Shown one piece after another: positions 1-7,283 of a stretch of 64,000 nucleotides of DNA. A model generated the notes under the pieces. The model saw nothing but the letters and a program-made list of their open reading frames with translations, was not told where the DNA came from and made no database searches. Within the stretch, counting starts at the first letter, position 1; every line of letters starts with the position of its first letter. The stretch is from Kitasatospora phosalacinea (GTDB lineage Bacteria; Actinomycetota; Actinomycetes; Streptomycetales; Streptomycetaceae): NCBI RefSeq assembly GCF_000716545.1, contig NZ_JNWZ01000013.1:1-64000 (forward strand). The letters are read 5' to 3'. Position numbers and translations under genes: made by a program.

Positions 1-20
1 CTAGATGATTGATGCGAAGG
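1..20. repeat. IS terminal inverted repeat (transposase 3' side)
   Basis: This is the exact reverse complement of 984-1003. The transposase stop codon lies immediately inside it at 22-24. The element could extend a few bases left of the window. Confidence 0.85.
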
Positions 21-21
21 G

Positions 22-936
22 TTAGTGGTCGTAGGCGGTCAGCGAGCGCATGACGGGTTGGCCGGTGTGGTCGTTGTGCCAGATCGCGGTGGTCAGGGCG
101 AGGATGCGTTGCAGGACCCGGACTGTCACCCCGGTCGGGGTGCGGCCCTGGTGGCGTTCGAGGTCGAGTTGGGCCTTGAAGGTCTGGTTGACGGACTCGA
201 TCACCTGTCGCAGTGGCTTGAGCAGGCCGGATCCGGCTCGTGGGGGCTCGCCCTTGCGGGCCGGCCGCAGCAGGTGGAGTCCCTGCTCGGCCAGTTCGTG
301 TTCGAATGCGGCACCGTAGTAGTGCCGGTCGGCGATGAGGGTCTGGCCCGGGCGGGCGCGGACGAGGCCGGGTTCGGCGTGGAGCATGCCGAGCAGGGTC
401 TGGCGTTCGTCGGCCTTGGCTCCGGTGAGGGCGAAGGCGACGGGCAGGCCGTGCAGGGTGCACACCAGGTGCAGGCGAAGGCCCCAGAAGTATCGGGAGT
501 GGCTGGCGCAGTAGCCGTACTCGGCCCATCCGGCCAGGTCGGAGCGCTTTGCGGTCTCCCGGGAGCGGCCGCACTCCACCGGGGTGGAGTCCACGACCCA
601 CACGCTGTCGCTCCACAGCGAGGTGTCCGTCGCGAGCAAACGGTTGACGCGGGCGACCAGGTCGGCGGCTTTGCGCAACCGCCTGTTGTAGCCGGACTGC
701 CCGGGCAGGTACGGGAACAGGTGGCGCAGGTGGGTGGTGGCGTGGCGGATCCAGCGGCGCTCGGAGGTGAAGCCGAGCAGGGCCTGCACCACCGCGAGGG
801 TGACCAGTTCGGCGTCCGTGAGCCGGGGCTTGAGGCCGACCGCGGGCCGCCAGGGCGCCAGATGCGGCGATTCCTTCAGCAGGTCGTCGGTCTTCACGTA
901 GAGTGCGGTCGCGAGGGAGTCCAGGTCAGGCGTCAC
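22..936 (-). CDS. IS982-family transposase (DDE)
   Basis: This 304-aa transposase starts with GTG. Family landmarks are visible in order: an N-terminal region with PYLPGQSGYNRRLR, the first catalytic Asp in VVDSTPV, then YGYCASHSRYFWGLRLHL, ADRHYYGAAFE with the second Asp, and a C-terminal RQVIESVNQTFK segment with the catalytic Glu. The frame is intact and full length, so the copy is probably functional. It catalyses cut-and-paste or copy movement of the element by acting on the terminal repeats. The start codon lies in the loop of a strong hairpin (911-959), which probably limits translation. Its IS982 assignment rests on these motifs and length. Confidence 0.9.
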   Translation of the reverse strand: MTPDLDSLATALYVKTDDLLKESPHLAPWRPAVGLKPRLTDAELVTLAVVQALLGFTSERRWIRHATTHLRHLFPYLPGQSGYNRRLRKAADLVARVNRLLATDTSLWSDSVWVVDSTPVECGRSRETAKRSDLAGWAEYGYCASHSRYFWGLRLHLVCTLHGLPVAFALTGAKADERQTLLGMLHAEPGLVRARPGQTLIADRHYYGAAFEHELAEQGLHLLRPARKGEPPRAGSGLLKPLRQVIESVNQTFKAQLDLERHQGRTPTGVTVRVLQRILALTTAIWHNDHTGQPVMRSLTAYDH

Positions 937-959
937 AACCGACCTTTGGACTCCCTCGC
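911..959 (-). promoter_or_regulatory. Hairpin over the transposase start codon
   Basis: Positions 911-922 and 948-959 form a perfect 12-bp inverted repeat. In the mRNA, AGGTC (942-946) can also pair with GACCT (923-927) across a 2-nt bulge. This leaves the GTG start (936-934) in a 13-nt loop with the purine-rich ribosome site in the stem. Such a structure would block initiation on transcripts that read in from outside the element. Confidence 0.6.
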
Positions 960-983
960 TTCATCTCATGCGTGCCAGCGAGT

Positions 984-1003
984 CCTTCGCATCAATCATC
1001 TAG
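984..1003. repeat. IS terminal inverted repeat (transposase 5' side)
   Basis: This is a perfect 20-bp reverse complement of positions 1-20. It is the promoter-side end of the element; a weak TTGATG -35-like box reads out of it toward the transposase (995-990). Confidence 0.85.
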
Positions 1004-1073
1004 GCCCGGGCGGACGAGGCGCGAAAACGGGGCCCCGCCGTTCCCCGCGCCCGATCGGCGCTCTCCGACCCGC

Positions 1074-2069
1074 TCATCCGATGATCTTCCGCTCCTTCTC
1101 CGGGTCGATCCCCAGCGGCACGTCGAGCTGCTGGTAGGCGACCTCCGCGCGCCCCCCGGCCTGGAGCCAGGACCAGGTGTCGGTGACGGTGTCGAGCAGC
1201 GGCCGGACGCGCAGCCCCGCGGCGAGCGCGGTGGCGGGGTCGGCCTGCCAGGTGCCGTGCCAGCCCTCGGTGGCGGGGGCCCAGAGGGGGAGTTCCACCC
1301 AGGGGGAGACCTCGGCGGCGAGCAGGTCGGCGTCCGGCGTCCAGACGAGTTCGGCGGCGGAGCCGGTCGCGGTGCGGCAGGCGTCGAGGAACTCCCCCAT
1401 CGTCGTCGAGCGGATCGGCGCGGTGGTGAGGTAGCGTCCGGCCGCCCGCCGACGGGCGAGGTCGAGGCCGAACGCGGCGAAGTCGCGGGCGTCGATCAGG
1501 CTGAGCGGGCTGTCGGGGGTACCGGGGGCGAGGACGCGGCCGCCGCGGGCGATCCGGTCGAGCCACCAGGGCAGGCGGCCGATGGGTTCGTGGGGGCCGA
1601 TCAGCAGGCCGCAGTTGAGGATCGCGGCGGGCCCGTCGAAGTTGTCGGCGAGGGCGCGTTCGCAGCCGGCTTTGAGGGCGTTGGCGAAGGGCTGGTCGGG
1701 CGGGAGGTCGCCGGGGCAGTCGAGGGTGGGGGAGTCGGCGTCGACGGGGCGGGCCGGCCAGTCGGCGAAGGCGTGGACGGAGGAGACGAAGCCGTAGTGC
1801 CCGGCACGGCCGCTGAGCAGCCGGGCGGCGGTCGCGACGTCGTGGGGCTGCTGCCCCGAGGTGTCGACGACGGCGTCCCACTGCCGTCCTTCGACGAGGC
1901 GCCGCAGGTCGTCGGGGTTCGCGCGGTCGCCGTGGACGGCTTCGACGCCGGGCGGGTCGGCGCGGCTGACGCCGCGGTTGAAGGTGGTGACGCGGTGGCC
2001 GCGGGCGAGCGCCTCGGTGGCGTAGGCGAGGCCGAGGAACTTGGAGCCGCCGAGCAGAAGGATGTCCAT
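1074..2069 (-). CDS. NAD(P)-dependent epimerase/reductase-like Rossmann protein
   Basis: The protein has 331 aa from ATG at 2069. It opens with MDILLLGGSKFLG, the glycine-rich dinucleotide-binding loop of extended SDR proteins, followed by an Asn-Arg pair (TFNRG) that favours NADP-type recognition. A VVDTSG segment and a VSSVHAF strand match the middle of the fold. The canonical YxxxK pair is not obvious: the region reads PFANALKAGCE, with Lys but no Tyr four residues before it, so catalysis is doubtful. The frame stays open 12 codons upstream, but homologous folds start at MDIL. The IS ends only 70 bp beyond its stop. The substrate is unknown. Confidence 0.75.
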   Translation of the reverse strand: MDILLLGGSKFLGLAYATEALARGHRVTTFNRGVSRADPPGVEAVHGDRANPDDLRRLVEGRQWDAVVDTSGQQPHDVATAARLLSGRAGHYGFVSSVHAFADWPARPVDADSPTLDCPGDLPPDQPFANALKAGCERALADNFDGPAAILNCGLLIGPHEPIGRLPWWLDRIARGGRVLAPGTPDSPLSLIDARDFAAFGLDLARRRAAGRYLTTAPIRSTTMGEFLDACRTATGSAAELVWTPDADLLAAEVSPWVELPLWAPATEGWHGTWQADPATALAAGLRVRPLLDTVTDTWSWLQAGGRAEVAYQQLDVPLGIDPEKERKIIG

Positions 2070-2197
2070 GCCTTGCAGGGTCTCCGGGGCGGCGGCCGCC
2101 CACACGCCGCGTTCGCCGGGAGCGGAGCGGTTACGCCGGGAGCAGACGACCGGTCAGACCGCCGGTCGGAGTGCCGATCGAGGGGGGAGCACATAGC

Positions 2198-2226
2198 ATC
2201 CCGGTGTACCGGTATGTCTGGATAGT
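2198..2226 (+). promoter_or_regulatory. Promoter-proximal dyad with -10 box
   Basis: An imperfect palindrome (ATCCCGGT, 2-nt spacer, ACCGGTAT; 7 of 8 paired) at 2198-2215 lies directly upstream of a -10-like GATAGT at 2221-2226. It is placed to control the gene starting at 2248. No -35 box is clear, which fits an activator-dependent or repressed promoter. Confidence 0.35.
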
Positions 2227-2247
2227 CCCTTTTGACGGGGGAGAAGG

Positions 2248-3555
2248 GTGGGCGAGATGGGGAACCCGGTCGGCGCGGACCCGGAGGCGGTGCGGCGGAC
2301 GGCGGCGCAGGCGTGGATCTGGGGGTACCCGCTGCTGGAGAACTACCGGACGGTCTACCCGCAGGCGATCGACGACGCGGACCCCCGGTACGTCGGGGGC
2401 TTCGGCGTGTTCCGGCACTACCCGCAGCCCTTCACCCCGGCCAACACGGACGTGGTGACGCCCAACAACGACACCCCGTACTCGTGGGCCTGGCTGGACC
2501 TGCGGGCCGAGCCGTGGGTGCTGGAGAAGCCGGCGACCGGGGGGCGGTACCACGTGCTCCCGGTGCACGACCTGGACACCGCGTACGTCGGCTTCGTCGG
2601 CTCGCGGACCACCGGGGACGGCGCCGGCCGGTACCTGATCGCCGGCCCCGGGCACCGGGCCAACCCGCCGGAGGGCTTCGACGGGGTGCTGCGGGCCGAC
2701 ACCAACCTGGTCGGCATCCTCGGGCGGACGTTCTCGGCGGGGGAGCGGGACGTGCCGGAGGTCGAACGGGTGCAGGCCGGGTACCTGCTCAAGCCGCTGA
2801 GCGAGCACCTGGGCACGCCCCGGCCGGTCGCCGCGGAGCCGGTGTGGCCGGTGTGGCGGGGCGAGGAGGTCCTCGGCACCCTGGAGTTCTTCTCGCTGCT
2901 CGACTTCCTGCTGGGCTTCTTCCCGGCCCTGCCCACCGAGGCCGACCTGCGCGGCCGACTGACCGAACTGGGCATCGGCAGCGGCGACTTCGAACCGGCG
3001 GCGCTTCCCGCCGAGGTGCGCGAGGCGCTGCTCGCGGGCATCGCGGACGGCCGCGAGGAACTGGTCGCGGCGGCGGACGGCGCGGTCACCGGCAGCGCCC
3101 TGTTCGGCACCCGGGAGCAGCTGGGCACCCGCTACCTGGACCGGGCCTGCGGCGCCCTCAAGGGCCTGTACGGGCTGCCCGCCGAGGAGGCCTGGTACGG
3201 CGGCTGGGAGTCGGCGGCGGGCGGCCGGGAACCGGCCGTGCTGCGCTTCGCCCCCGGGCGGCTCCCGCCGGCCCGGTTCTTCTGGTCGGCGACCGCGTAC
3301 CGCCTCCCGGAACGGCTGCTGGTCGCCAACGGGATCGACCGGTACTCGATCGGCGACCGCACGCCCGGCCTGGTGTACGGCGAGGACGGCTCGCTGACCC
3401 TGTACGTCCAGCACGAACCACCCACCGCCCCCGAGGAGTTCGCGAACTGGCTGCCCGTCCCCGAGGGCCCGTACTTCGTCGCGGTGCGCGCCTACGGCCC
3501 CGAGCCCGAGCTGCTGGACGGCGGTTGGCAGCTGCCCACGCCCACTCCCCGATGA
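2248..3555 (+). CDS. DUF1254/DUF1214 domain protein, copy 1
   Basis: This 435-aa protein has the two-domain layout of the DUF1254-DUF1214 family. The N-terminal half has the conserved PNNDTPYSWAWLDL motif (about residues 72-85). The C-terminal half has the NGIDRYSIGDRTPGL and YVQHE signatures (about 366-393). There is no signal peptide, so it is probably cytoplasmic. The molecular function is not established. GTG 2248 and ATG 2257 are both possible starts behind a GGGGGAGAAGG ribosome site. A paralogue follows 27 bp downstream, and a 99-bp patch is almost identical between them. It probably forms an operon with the next three genes. Confidence 0.8.
   Translation: MGEMGNPVGADPEAVRRTAAQAWIWGYPLLENYRTVYPQAIDDADPRYVGGFGVFRHYPQPFTPANTDVVTPNNDTPYSWAWLDLRAEPWVLEKPATGGRYHVLPVHDLDTAYVGFVGSRTTGDGAGRYLIAGPGHRANPPEGFDGVLRADTNLVGILGRTFSAGERDVPEVERVQAGYLLKPLSEHLGTPRPVAAEPVWPVWRGEEVLGTLEFFSLLDFLLGFFPALPTEADLRGRLTELGIGSGDFEPAALPAEVREALLAGIADGREELVAAADGAVTGSALFGTREQLGTRYLDRACGALKGLYGLPAEEAWYGGWESAAGGREPAVLRFAPGRLPPARFFWSATAYRLPERLLVANGIDRYSIGDRTPGLVYGEDGSLTLYVQHEPPTAPEEFANWLPVPEGPYFVAVRAYGPEPELLDGGWQLPTPTPR
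3316..3414 (+). repeat. 99-bp near-identical tract shared with 4678-4776
   Basis: Position-by-position comparison gives 97 of 99 identical bases, differing only at 3332 and 3406. It encodes the same C-terminal motif in both DUF1254 paralogues, whose remaining sequence is only distantly similar. Confidence 0.9.
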
Positions 3556-3582
3556 AGTCACCGATCAGACAAGGACGTTCAC

Positions 3583-4917
3583 ATGGCTGACGCCACGCCC
3601 GAAATGCTGGCCGCCGAGGCGTTCGTGTACGGCTCCCCGCTGGTGGCCGGCCTGACCGCGGTGGACGCCTTCCACCGCCGGGGCACGGGCCCCATCGGCC
3701 CGACCGAGTGGAACACCTTCGGCCACGCCGCCGAACTCGCCGGACCGACCTCCGACTTCGTGTCGGTGAACAACGACACGCTGTACTCGGTGGCCCCGCT
3801 TGACCTGTCCGCCGGGCCGCTGCTGCTGCACGTCCCGGACACCGGCGGCGCCTACGACGTGCTGCAGTTCATCGACGCCTGGACGAACAACTTCGCCTAC
3901 GTGGGCCGCCGTTCCTCCGGCACCGCCGAACAGACCTGGCTGATCGCCCCGCCCGGCTGGCGGGGCACCGCCCCGGACGGCGTGCCGGTGATCGTCTCGC
4001 CGACGACGGTGGCGGTGATCGCCGGGCGCAACCACTGCGCCGGGCCGGACGACCTGGAGCGGGTCCGGGGCATCCAGCGGCAGTTGACGCTCACCCCGCT
4101 GGAGGGCGGCGGCGGTACCCCCGCCGGGCTGCCGGAGCCGACCGCGGACGTCCCGGAGGAACTGCTGTTCCTGGAGAGGCTGCGGCTGTGGATGGCGGCC
4201 TTCCCGCCCGCCGCAGACGACACCGCCTTCCAGCAGCGCTTCGCCCCGATCGGCCTGCTCGACCGGGGCCGCTCGCCGTACCTGGACGGCCCGGCCGAGT
4301 GGGCGGCGACGCTGGCCAAGGGCCTGGCGGCGGGCCGGGAGCGGGTGGAGGCGGCGACCCTCGGCACCGAGCAGCCCGCCGGCGAGTGGACCGCCAACCT
4401 GCACCTGTTCGACTACAACCTGGACTTCCTCGGCCCCGGCACCCGGGACGAGCCGCAGTGGCGGATCGCCGACCGCCGCGCCGCCTACCTGACCCGCGCG
4501 GTCGCGGCCCGGATCGGCCTGTGGGGCAACCACGCCTACGAGGCCGTGTACGCCACCACCTACAACGACGCCGACGGCGTCCCGCTGAGCGGCGCGCACG
4601 CGTACACCCTGCGGTTCGAGAGGACCCCGCCGGTGGGCGCGTTCTGGTCGGTGACGATGTACGGCACCCCGGACTACCTGCTGGTCGCCAACGAGATCGA
4701 CCGGTACTCGATCGGCGACCGCACGCCCGGCCTGGTGTACGGCGAGGACGGCTCGCTGACCCTGTACATCCAGCACCGGAGGCCCACCGACCCGGTCGAG
4801 CTCGCCAACTGGCTGCCCGCCCCCGAGGGCGGGTTCCGGCCGGTGACGCGGATGTACCAGCCGCAGGACGCGGTGCTCGACGGCAGCTACCGGCTGCCGG
4901 CCGTCCGGCTGCGCTGA
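3583..4917 (+). CDS. DUF1254/DUF1214 domain protein, copy 2
   Basis: This 444-aa paralogue of the preceding gene starts at ATG 3583 behind an AAGGA site. It carries the VNNDTLYSVAPLDL motif near residue 64 and the NEIDRYSIGDRTPGLVYG motif near residue 372. Outside the motifs the two proteins are clearly divergent, so this is an old tandem duplication and not a recent copy. No signal peptide or membrane segment is evident. Function is unknown; members of this family are often duplicated and found beside transporters, as here with GAP and SulP proteins. Confidence 0.8.
   Translation: MADATPEMLAAEAFVYGSPLVAGLTAVDAFHRRGTGPIGPTEWNTFGHAAELAGPTSDFVSVNNDTLYSVAPLDLSAGPLLLHVPDTGGAYDVLQFIDAWTNNFAYVGRRSSGTAEQTWLIAPPGWRGTAPDGVPVIVSPTTVAVIAGRNHCAGPDDLERVRGIQRQLTLTPLEGGGGTPAGLPEPTADVPEELLFLERLRLWMAAFPPAADDTAFQQRFAPIGLLDRGRSPYLDGPAEWAATLAKGLAAGRERVEAATLGTEQPAGEWTANLHLFDYNLDFLGPGTRDEPQWRIADRRAAYLTRAVAARIGLWGNHAYEAVYATTYNDADGVPLSGAHAYTLRFERTPPVGAFWSVTMYGTPDYLLVANEIDRYSIGDRTPGLVYGEDGSLTLYIQHRRPTDPVELANWLPAPEGGFRPVTRMYQPQDAVLDGSYRLPAVRLR
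4678..4776 (+). repeat. 99-bp near-identical tract shared with 3316-3414
   Basis: This is the second copy of the tract; mismatches to the first lie at 4694 and 4768. Both encode LLVAN-E/G-IDRYSIGDRTP and the residues after it. Confidence 0.9.
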
Positions 4918-4935
4918 CCCGGGAGGGGAACGGAC

Positions 4936-5604
4936 GTGGGAGACGCGATCGGGCAGATGCTGGCCTCGGCGGTCGGCATCGCGATCAGCCCGCTGCCGCT
5001 GATCGCGGTGATCCTGATGCTGGCCACCCCGCGCGGGCGGTCCAACGGCATCGCGTTCACGGTCGGCTGGGTGGTGGCGCTGGGCGCGGTCACCACCGTG
5101 GTGGTGCTGGCCGGTTCGGGCATCGACAGCGGCGCCGGGACGCCCGACTGGTCGTACTGGGTGAAGCTCGCGCTGGGCGTGCTGTTCCTGCTGCTGGCGG
5201 CCAAGCAGTGGCAGGGCCGCCCCCGGGAGGGGAGGGTCGCCGAACCGCCGGGCTGGATGCGGGCGATCGACCGGTTCACCCCGGCGAAGTCGGCCGGCCT
5301 GGCGGCGGTGCTGGCCGCCGCCAACCCGAAGAACCTGGTGCTGGCGGTCGGCGGCGCGGTCTCCATCGCCACCAGCGGGGCGAGCGGCGGCGGCAAGGCG
5401 GTCGCCGGGGCGCTGCTGGTGCTGATCGGCTCGCTCTGCACGCTGCTGCCGCTGGGCGTCTACCTGCTCGGCGGGGCGCGGGCGAGCGAGGTGCTGGGCG
5501 GCTGGAAGGCGTGGATGTCCGCGCACAACTCGGCGATCATGATGGTGCTGCTGCTGGTCCTGGGCGTGAAGTACGTCGGTGACGCCGTGTCGGGCCTGGC
5601 CTGA
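4936..5604 (+). CDS. GAP-family (LysE-like fold) membrane protein
   Basis: The protein has 222 aa from GTG 4936, with six hydrophobic stretches, about residues 5-27, 37-60, 70-88, 118-140, 150-178 and 195-215. Its length, the early SPLPLIAVILML segment and the central AANPKNLVLAVGG motif match GAP/Sap-type proteins. These are relatives of LysE exporters; mycobacterial members help move lipids to the cell surface. It sits 18 bp after the DUF1254 pair, and its stop overlaps the next start (TGATG), so it is probably co-translated with the SulP gene. The exported substrate is unknown. Confidence 0.75.
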   Translation: MGDAIGQMLASAVGIAISPLPLIAVILMLATPRGRSNGIAFTVGWVVALGAVTTVVVLAGSGIDSGAGTPDWSYWVKLALGVLFLLLAAKQWQGRPREGRVAEPPGWMRAIDRFTPAKSAGLAAVLAAANPKNLVLAVGGAVSIATSGASGGGKAVAGALLVLIGSLCTLLPLGVYLLGGARASEVLGGWKAWMSAHNSAIMMVLLLVLGVKYVGDAVSGLA

Positions 5605-7283
5605 TGCGCCGACCGTCGCCGCGCGGCCCGGGACGGCCGAAGCCGAGCGACGTCACCTCCGGCCTGGTCACCGGCCTGTTCTCGATCCCGGAGGGCATGG
5701 CGTACGCGTCGATCGCCGGGTTCAACCCGGTCGCGGGCCTGTTCTCCGGCGTCGTCCCGGCGATCGTCGGCTCGCTGACCGCCCGCACCGTGCTGATGGT
5801 CACCACCCTGACCAGCGCCATCGCGCTGACCTCGCAGAGCGTGCTGAGCGACGCCGGGCTCGACCCCGGGGACGCCGGGAACGTGGCGCTGCTGGGCGTG
5901 CTGTCCGGCGCGGTGATGCTGCTGATGGGCGTGCTGCGCCTCGGCGTGGTGCTCAGCTTCGTCTCCAACGCGGTCATGGTCGGCTTCTCCACCGGCATCG
6001 CGCTGCAGATCGTGGTCGGCGTGCTGAAGGACGCCACCGGCTACCAGCCGCAGGGCCACAACAAGCTGGTGCAGCTGGGCGACTGGCTGGTGCACGCCGG
6101 TTCCTGGGAGCTCGCCGCGACGCTGACGGCGGTGGCGACCGTCGCGGTGTGGGCGCTCGCGCACGCGGTGGAGCGGCTGCGCACGGTGGCGCTGCTGGTG
6201 GCGATGGTGGTGGTCAGCGCGGGCGTGGCGGTGGCCGGCACCGGCGTCGAACTGGTCGGCGGCATCGCCGACGTCCCCGCCGCGCTGCCGCACTTCACCG
6301 CGCCCGACTGGTCGGCGACCCGGCACCTGCTCGGCGGGGCACTGTCGATCGCGCTGGTGGCGCTCGCCCAGGCGGCCGGGATCAGCCCCTCGGTGCCCAA
6401 CCCGGACGGGTCGAAGTCCGACGTCAACGGTGACTTCACCGCGCAGGGCCTGGCCAACGTCACCGGCGCGCTGTTCCAGTCGCTGCCGGTCGGCGGCTCG
6501 CTGTCGCGCACCGGCGTCGCGGTCTCCGCCGGGGCCCGCACCCGCTGGTCGGGCGTGTTCTCCGGCGTCTGGCTGGCACTGATCGTGCTCGCCCTGGCCC
6601 CGCTGGCCGAGCACATCCCGATGCCGGTGATCGGCGGGCTGATCATCGTGGTCGGCGGCGAACTGATCGTCGGCAAGGTCCCCGACGTCAAGCTGGTGCT
6701 GCGCACCTCCCGGCTGTCCGCCGCCGCGATGGTGATCACCTTCCTGGGCACCACCCAGCTGCCGCTGCAGCGGGCGATCATCCTCGGCGCGGTGCTCTCG
6801 CTGCTGCTCTACTGCGTGCAGGCCTCCCGGCAGGCCGGGCTCGCCGCGCTCACCCGCACCGCGGACGGGCACTGGGAGTTCGCCGACGCCCCGGCCGAAC
6901 TGCCCGCCGGCCGGGTCACCGTGCTCGCCTACGGCGGCGTCAGCCTGTTCGCCGAACTCCCGCTGATCGACGCCGACTGGCCCCGGGCCCCCGACGGGCC
7001 CGCCGTGCTGGTGCTGGTGGTGCGCACCGTCCCCGACGTCCCCTCGTCCAGCATGGTCAAGCTGCTGCGGCGCAAGAACGACGAACTGGCCGCCCGTGGC
7101 GGGCGGTTGATCGTCGCCGGGGCCCAGCCCTCCTTCGCCCGGCTCGCCGAACACACCGGCCTGGCCGGGGCGCTCGGCCCGGACGGGGTGGTCCCCGCCG
7201 ATCCCGTCCTGGGCGCCTCGCTGGAGGAGGCCGTGGCCCGCGGCGAACGCTGGCTGGCGGGCGAGCGCACCGGGGCGGACTAG
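5604..7283 (+). CDS. SulP-family inorganic anion transporter with STAS domain
   Basis: The protein has 559 aa. It shows the SulP opening signature (GLVTGLFSIPEGMAYASIAGFNP, residues about 19-41) and about ten hydrophobic helices to residue 400. A soluble C-terminal STAS domain follows (about 430-545, with a YGGVSLFAELPLID strand). The family carries sulfate, bicarbonate or related anions across the cytoplasmic membrane. Its ATG overlaps the previous stop codon. Its TAG stop shares the CTAG at 7280-7283 with the stop of the convergent gene. The anion cannot be told from the sequence. Confidence 0.88.
   Translation: MRRPSPRGPGRPKPSDVTSGLVTGLFSIPEGMAYASIAGFNPVAGLFSGVVPAIVGSLTARTVLMVTTLTSAIALTSQSVLSDAGLDPGDAGNVALLGVLSGAVMLLMGVLRLGVVLSFVSNAVMVGFSTGIALQIVVGVLKDATGYQPQGHNKLVQLGDWLVHAGSWELAATLTAVATVAVWALAHAVERLRTVALLVAMVVVSAGVAVAGTGVELVGGIADVPAALPHFTAPDWSATRHLLGGALSIALVALAQAAGISPSVPNPDGSKSDVNGDFTAQGLANVTGALFQSLPVGGSLSRTGVAVSAGARTRWSGVFSGVWLALIVLALAPLAEHIPMPVIGGLIIVVGGELIVGKVPDVKLVLRTSRLSAAAMVITFLGTTQLPLQRAIILGAVLSLLLYCVQASRQAGLAALTRTADGHWEFADAPAELPAGRVTVLAYGGVSLFAELPLIDADWPRAPDGPAVLVLVVRTVPDVPSSSMVKLLRRKNDELAARGGRLIVAGAQPSFARLAEHTGLAGALGPDGVVPADPVLGASLEEAVARGERWLAGERTGAD

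Larger units (their letters stand above)
1..1003 (-). mobile_element. IS982-family insertion sequence
   Basis: The element is bounded by perfect 20-bp terminal inverted repeats at 1-20 and 984-1003 and holds one transposase gene that fills nearly all of it. About 1 kb with one DDE transposase is the usual IS982 layout. The repeats begin and end in CTAG. Position 1 is the first base of the window, so the left flank and any target duplication cannot be seen. The next gene ends at 1074, so the insertion sits just beyond its 3' end and does not break it. Confidence 0.85.

Noticed and set aside
2248..4917. The two DUF1254 genes being one frameshifted gene.
   Set aside because: Each has its own full N- and C-terminal domain, start and ribosome site.
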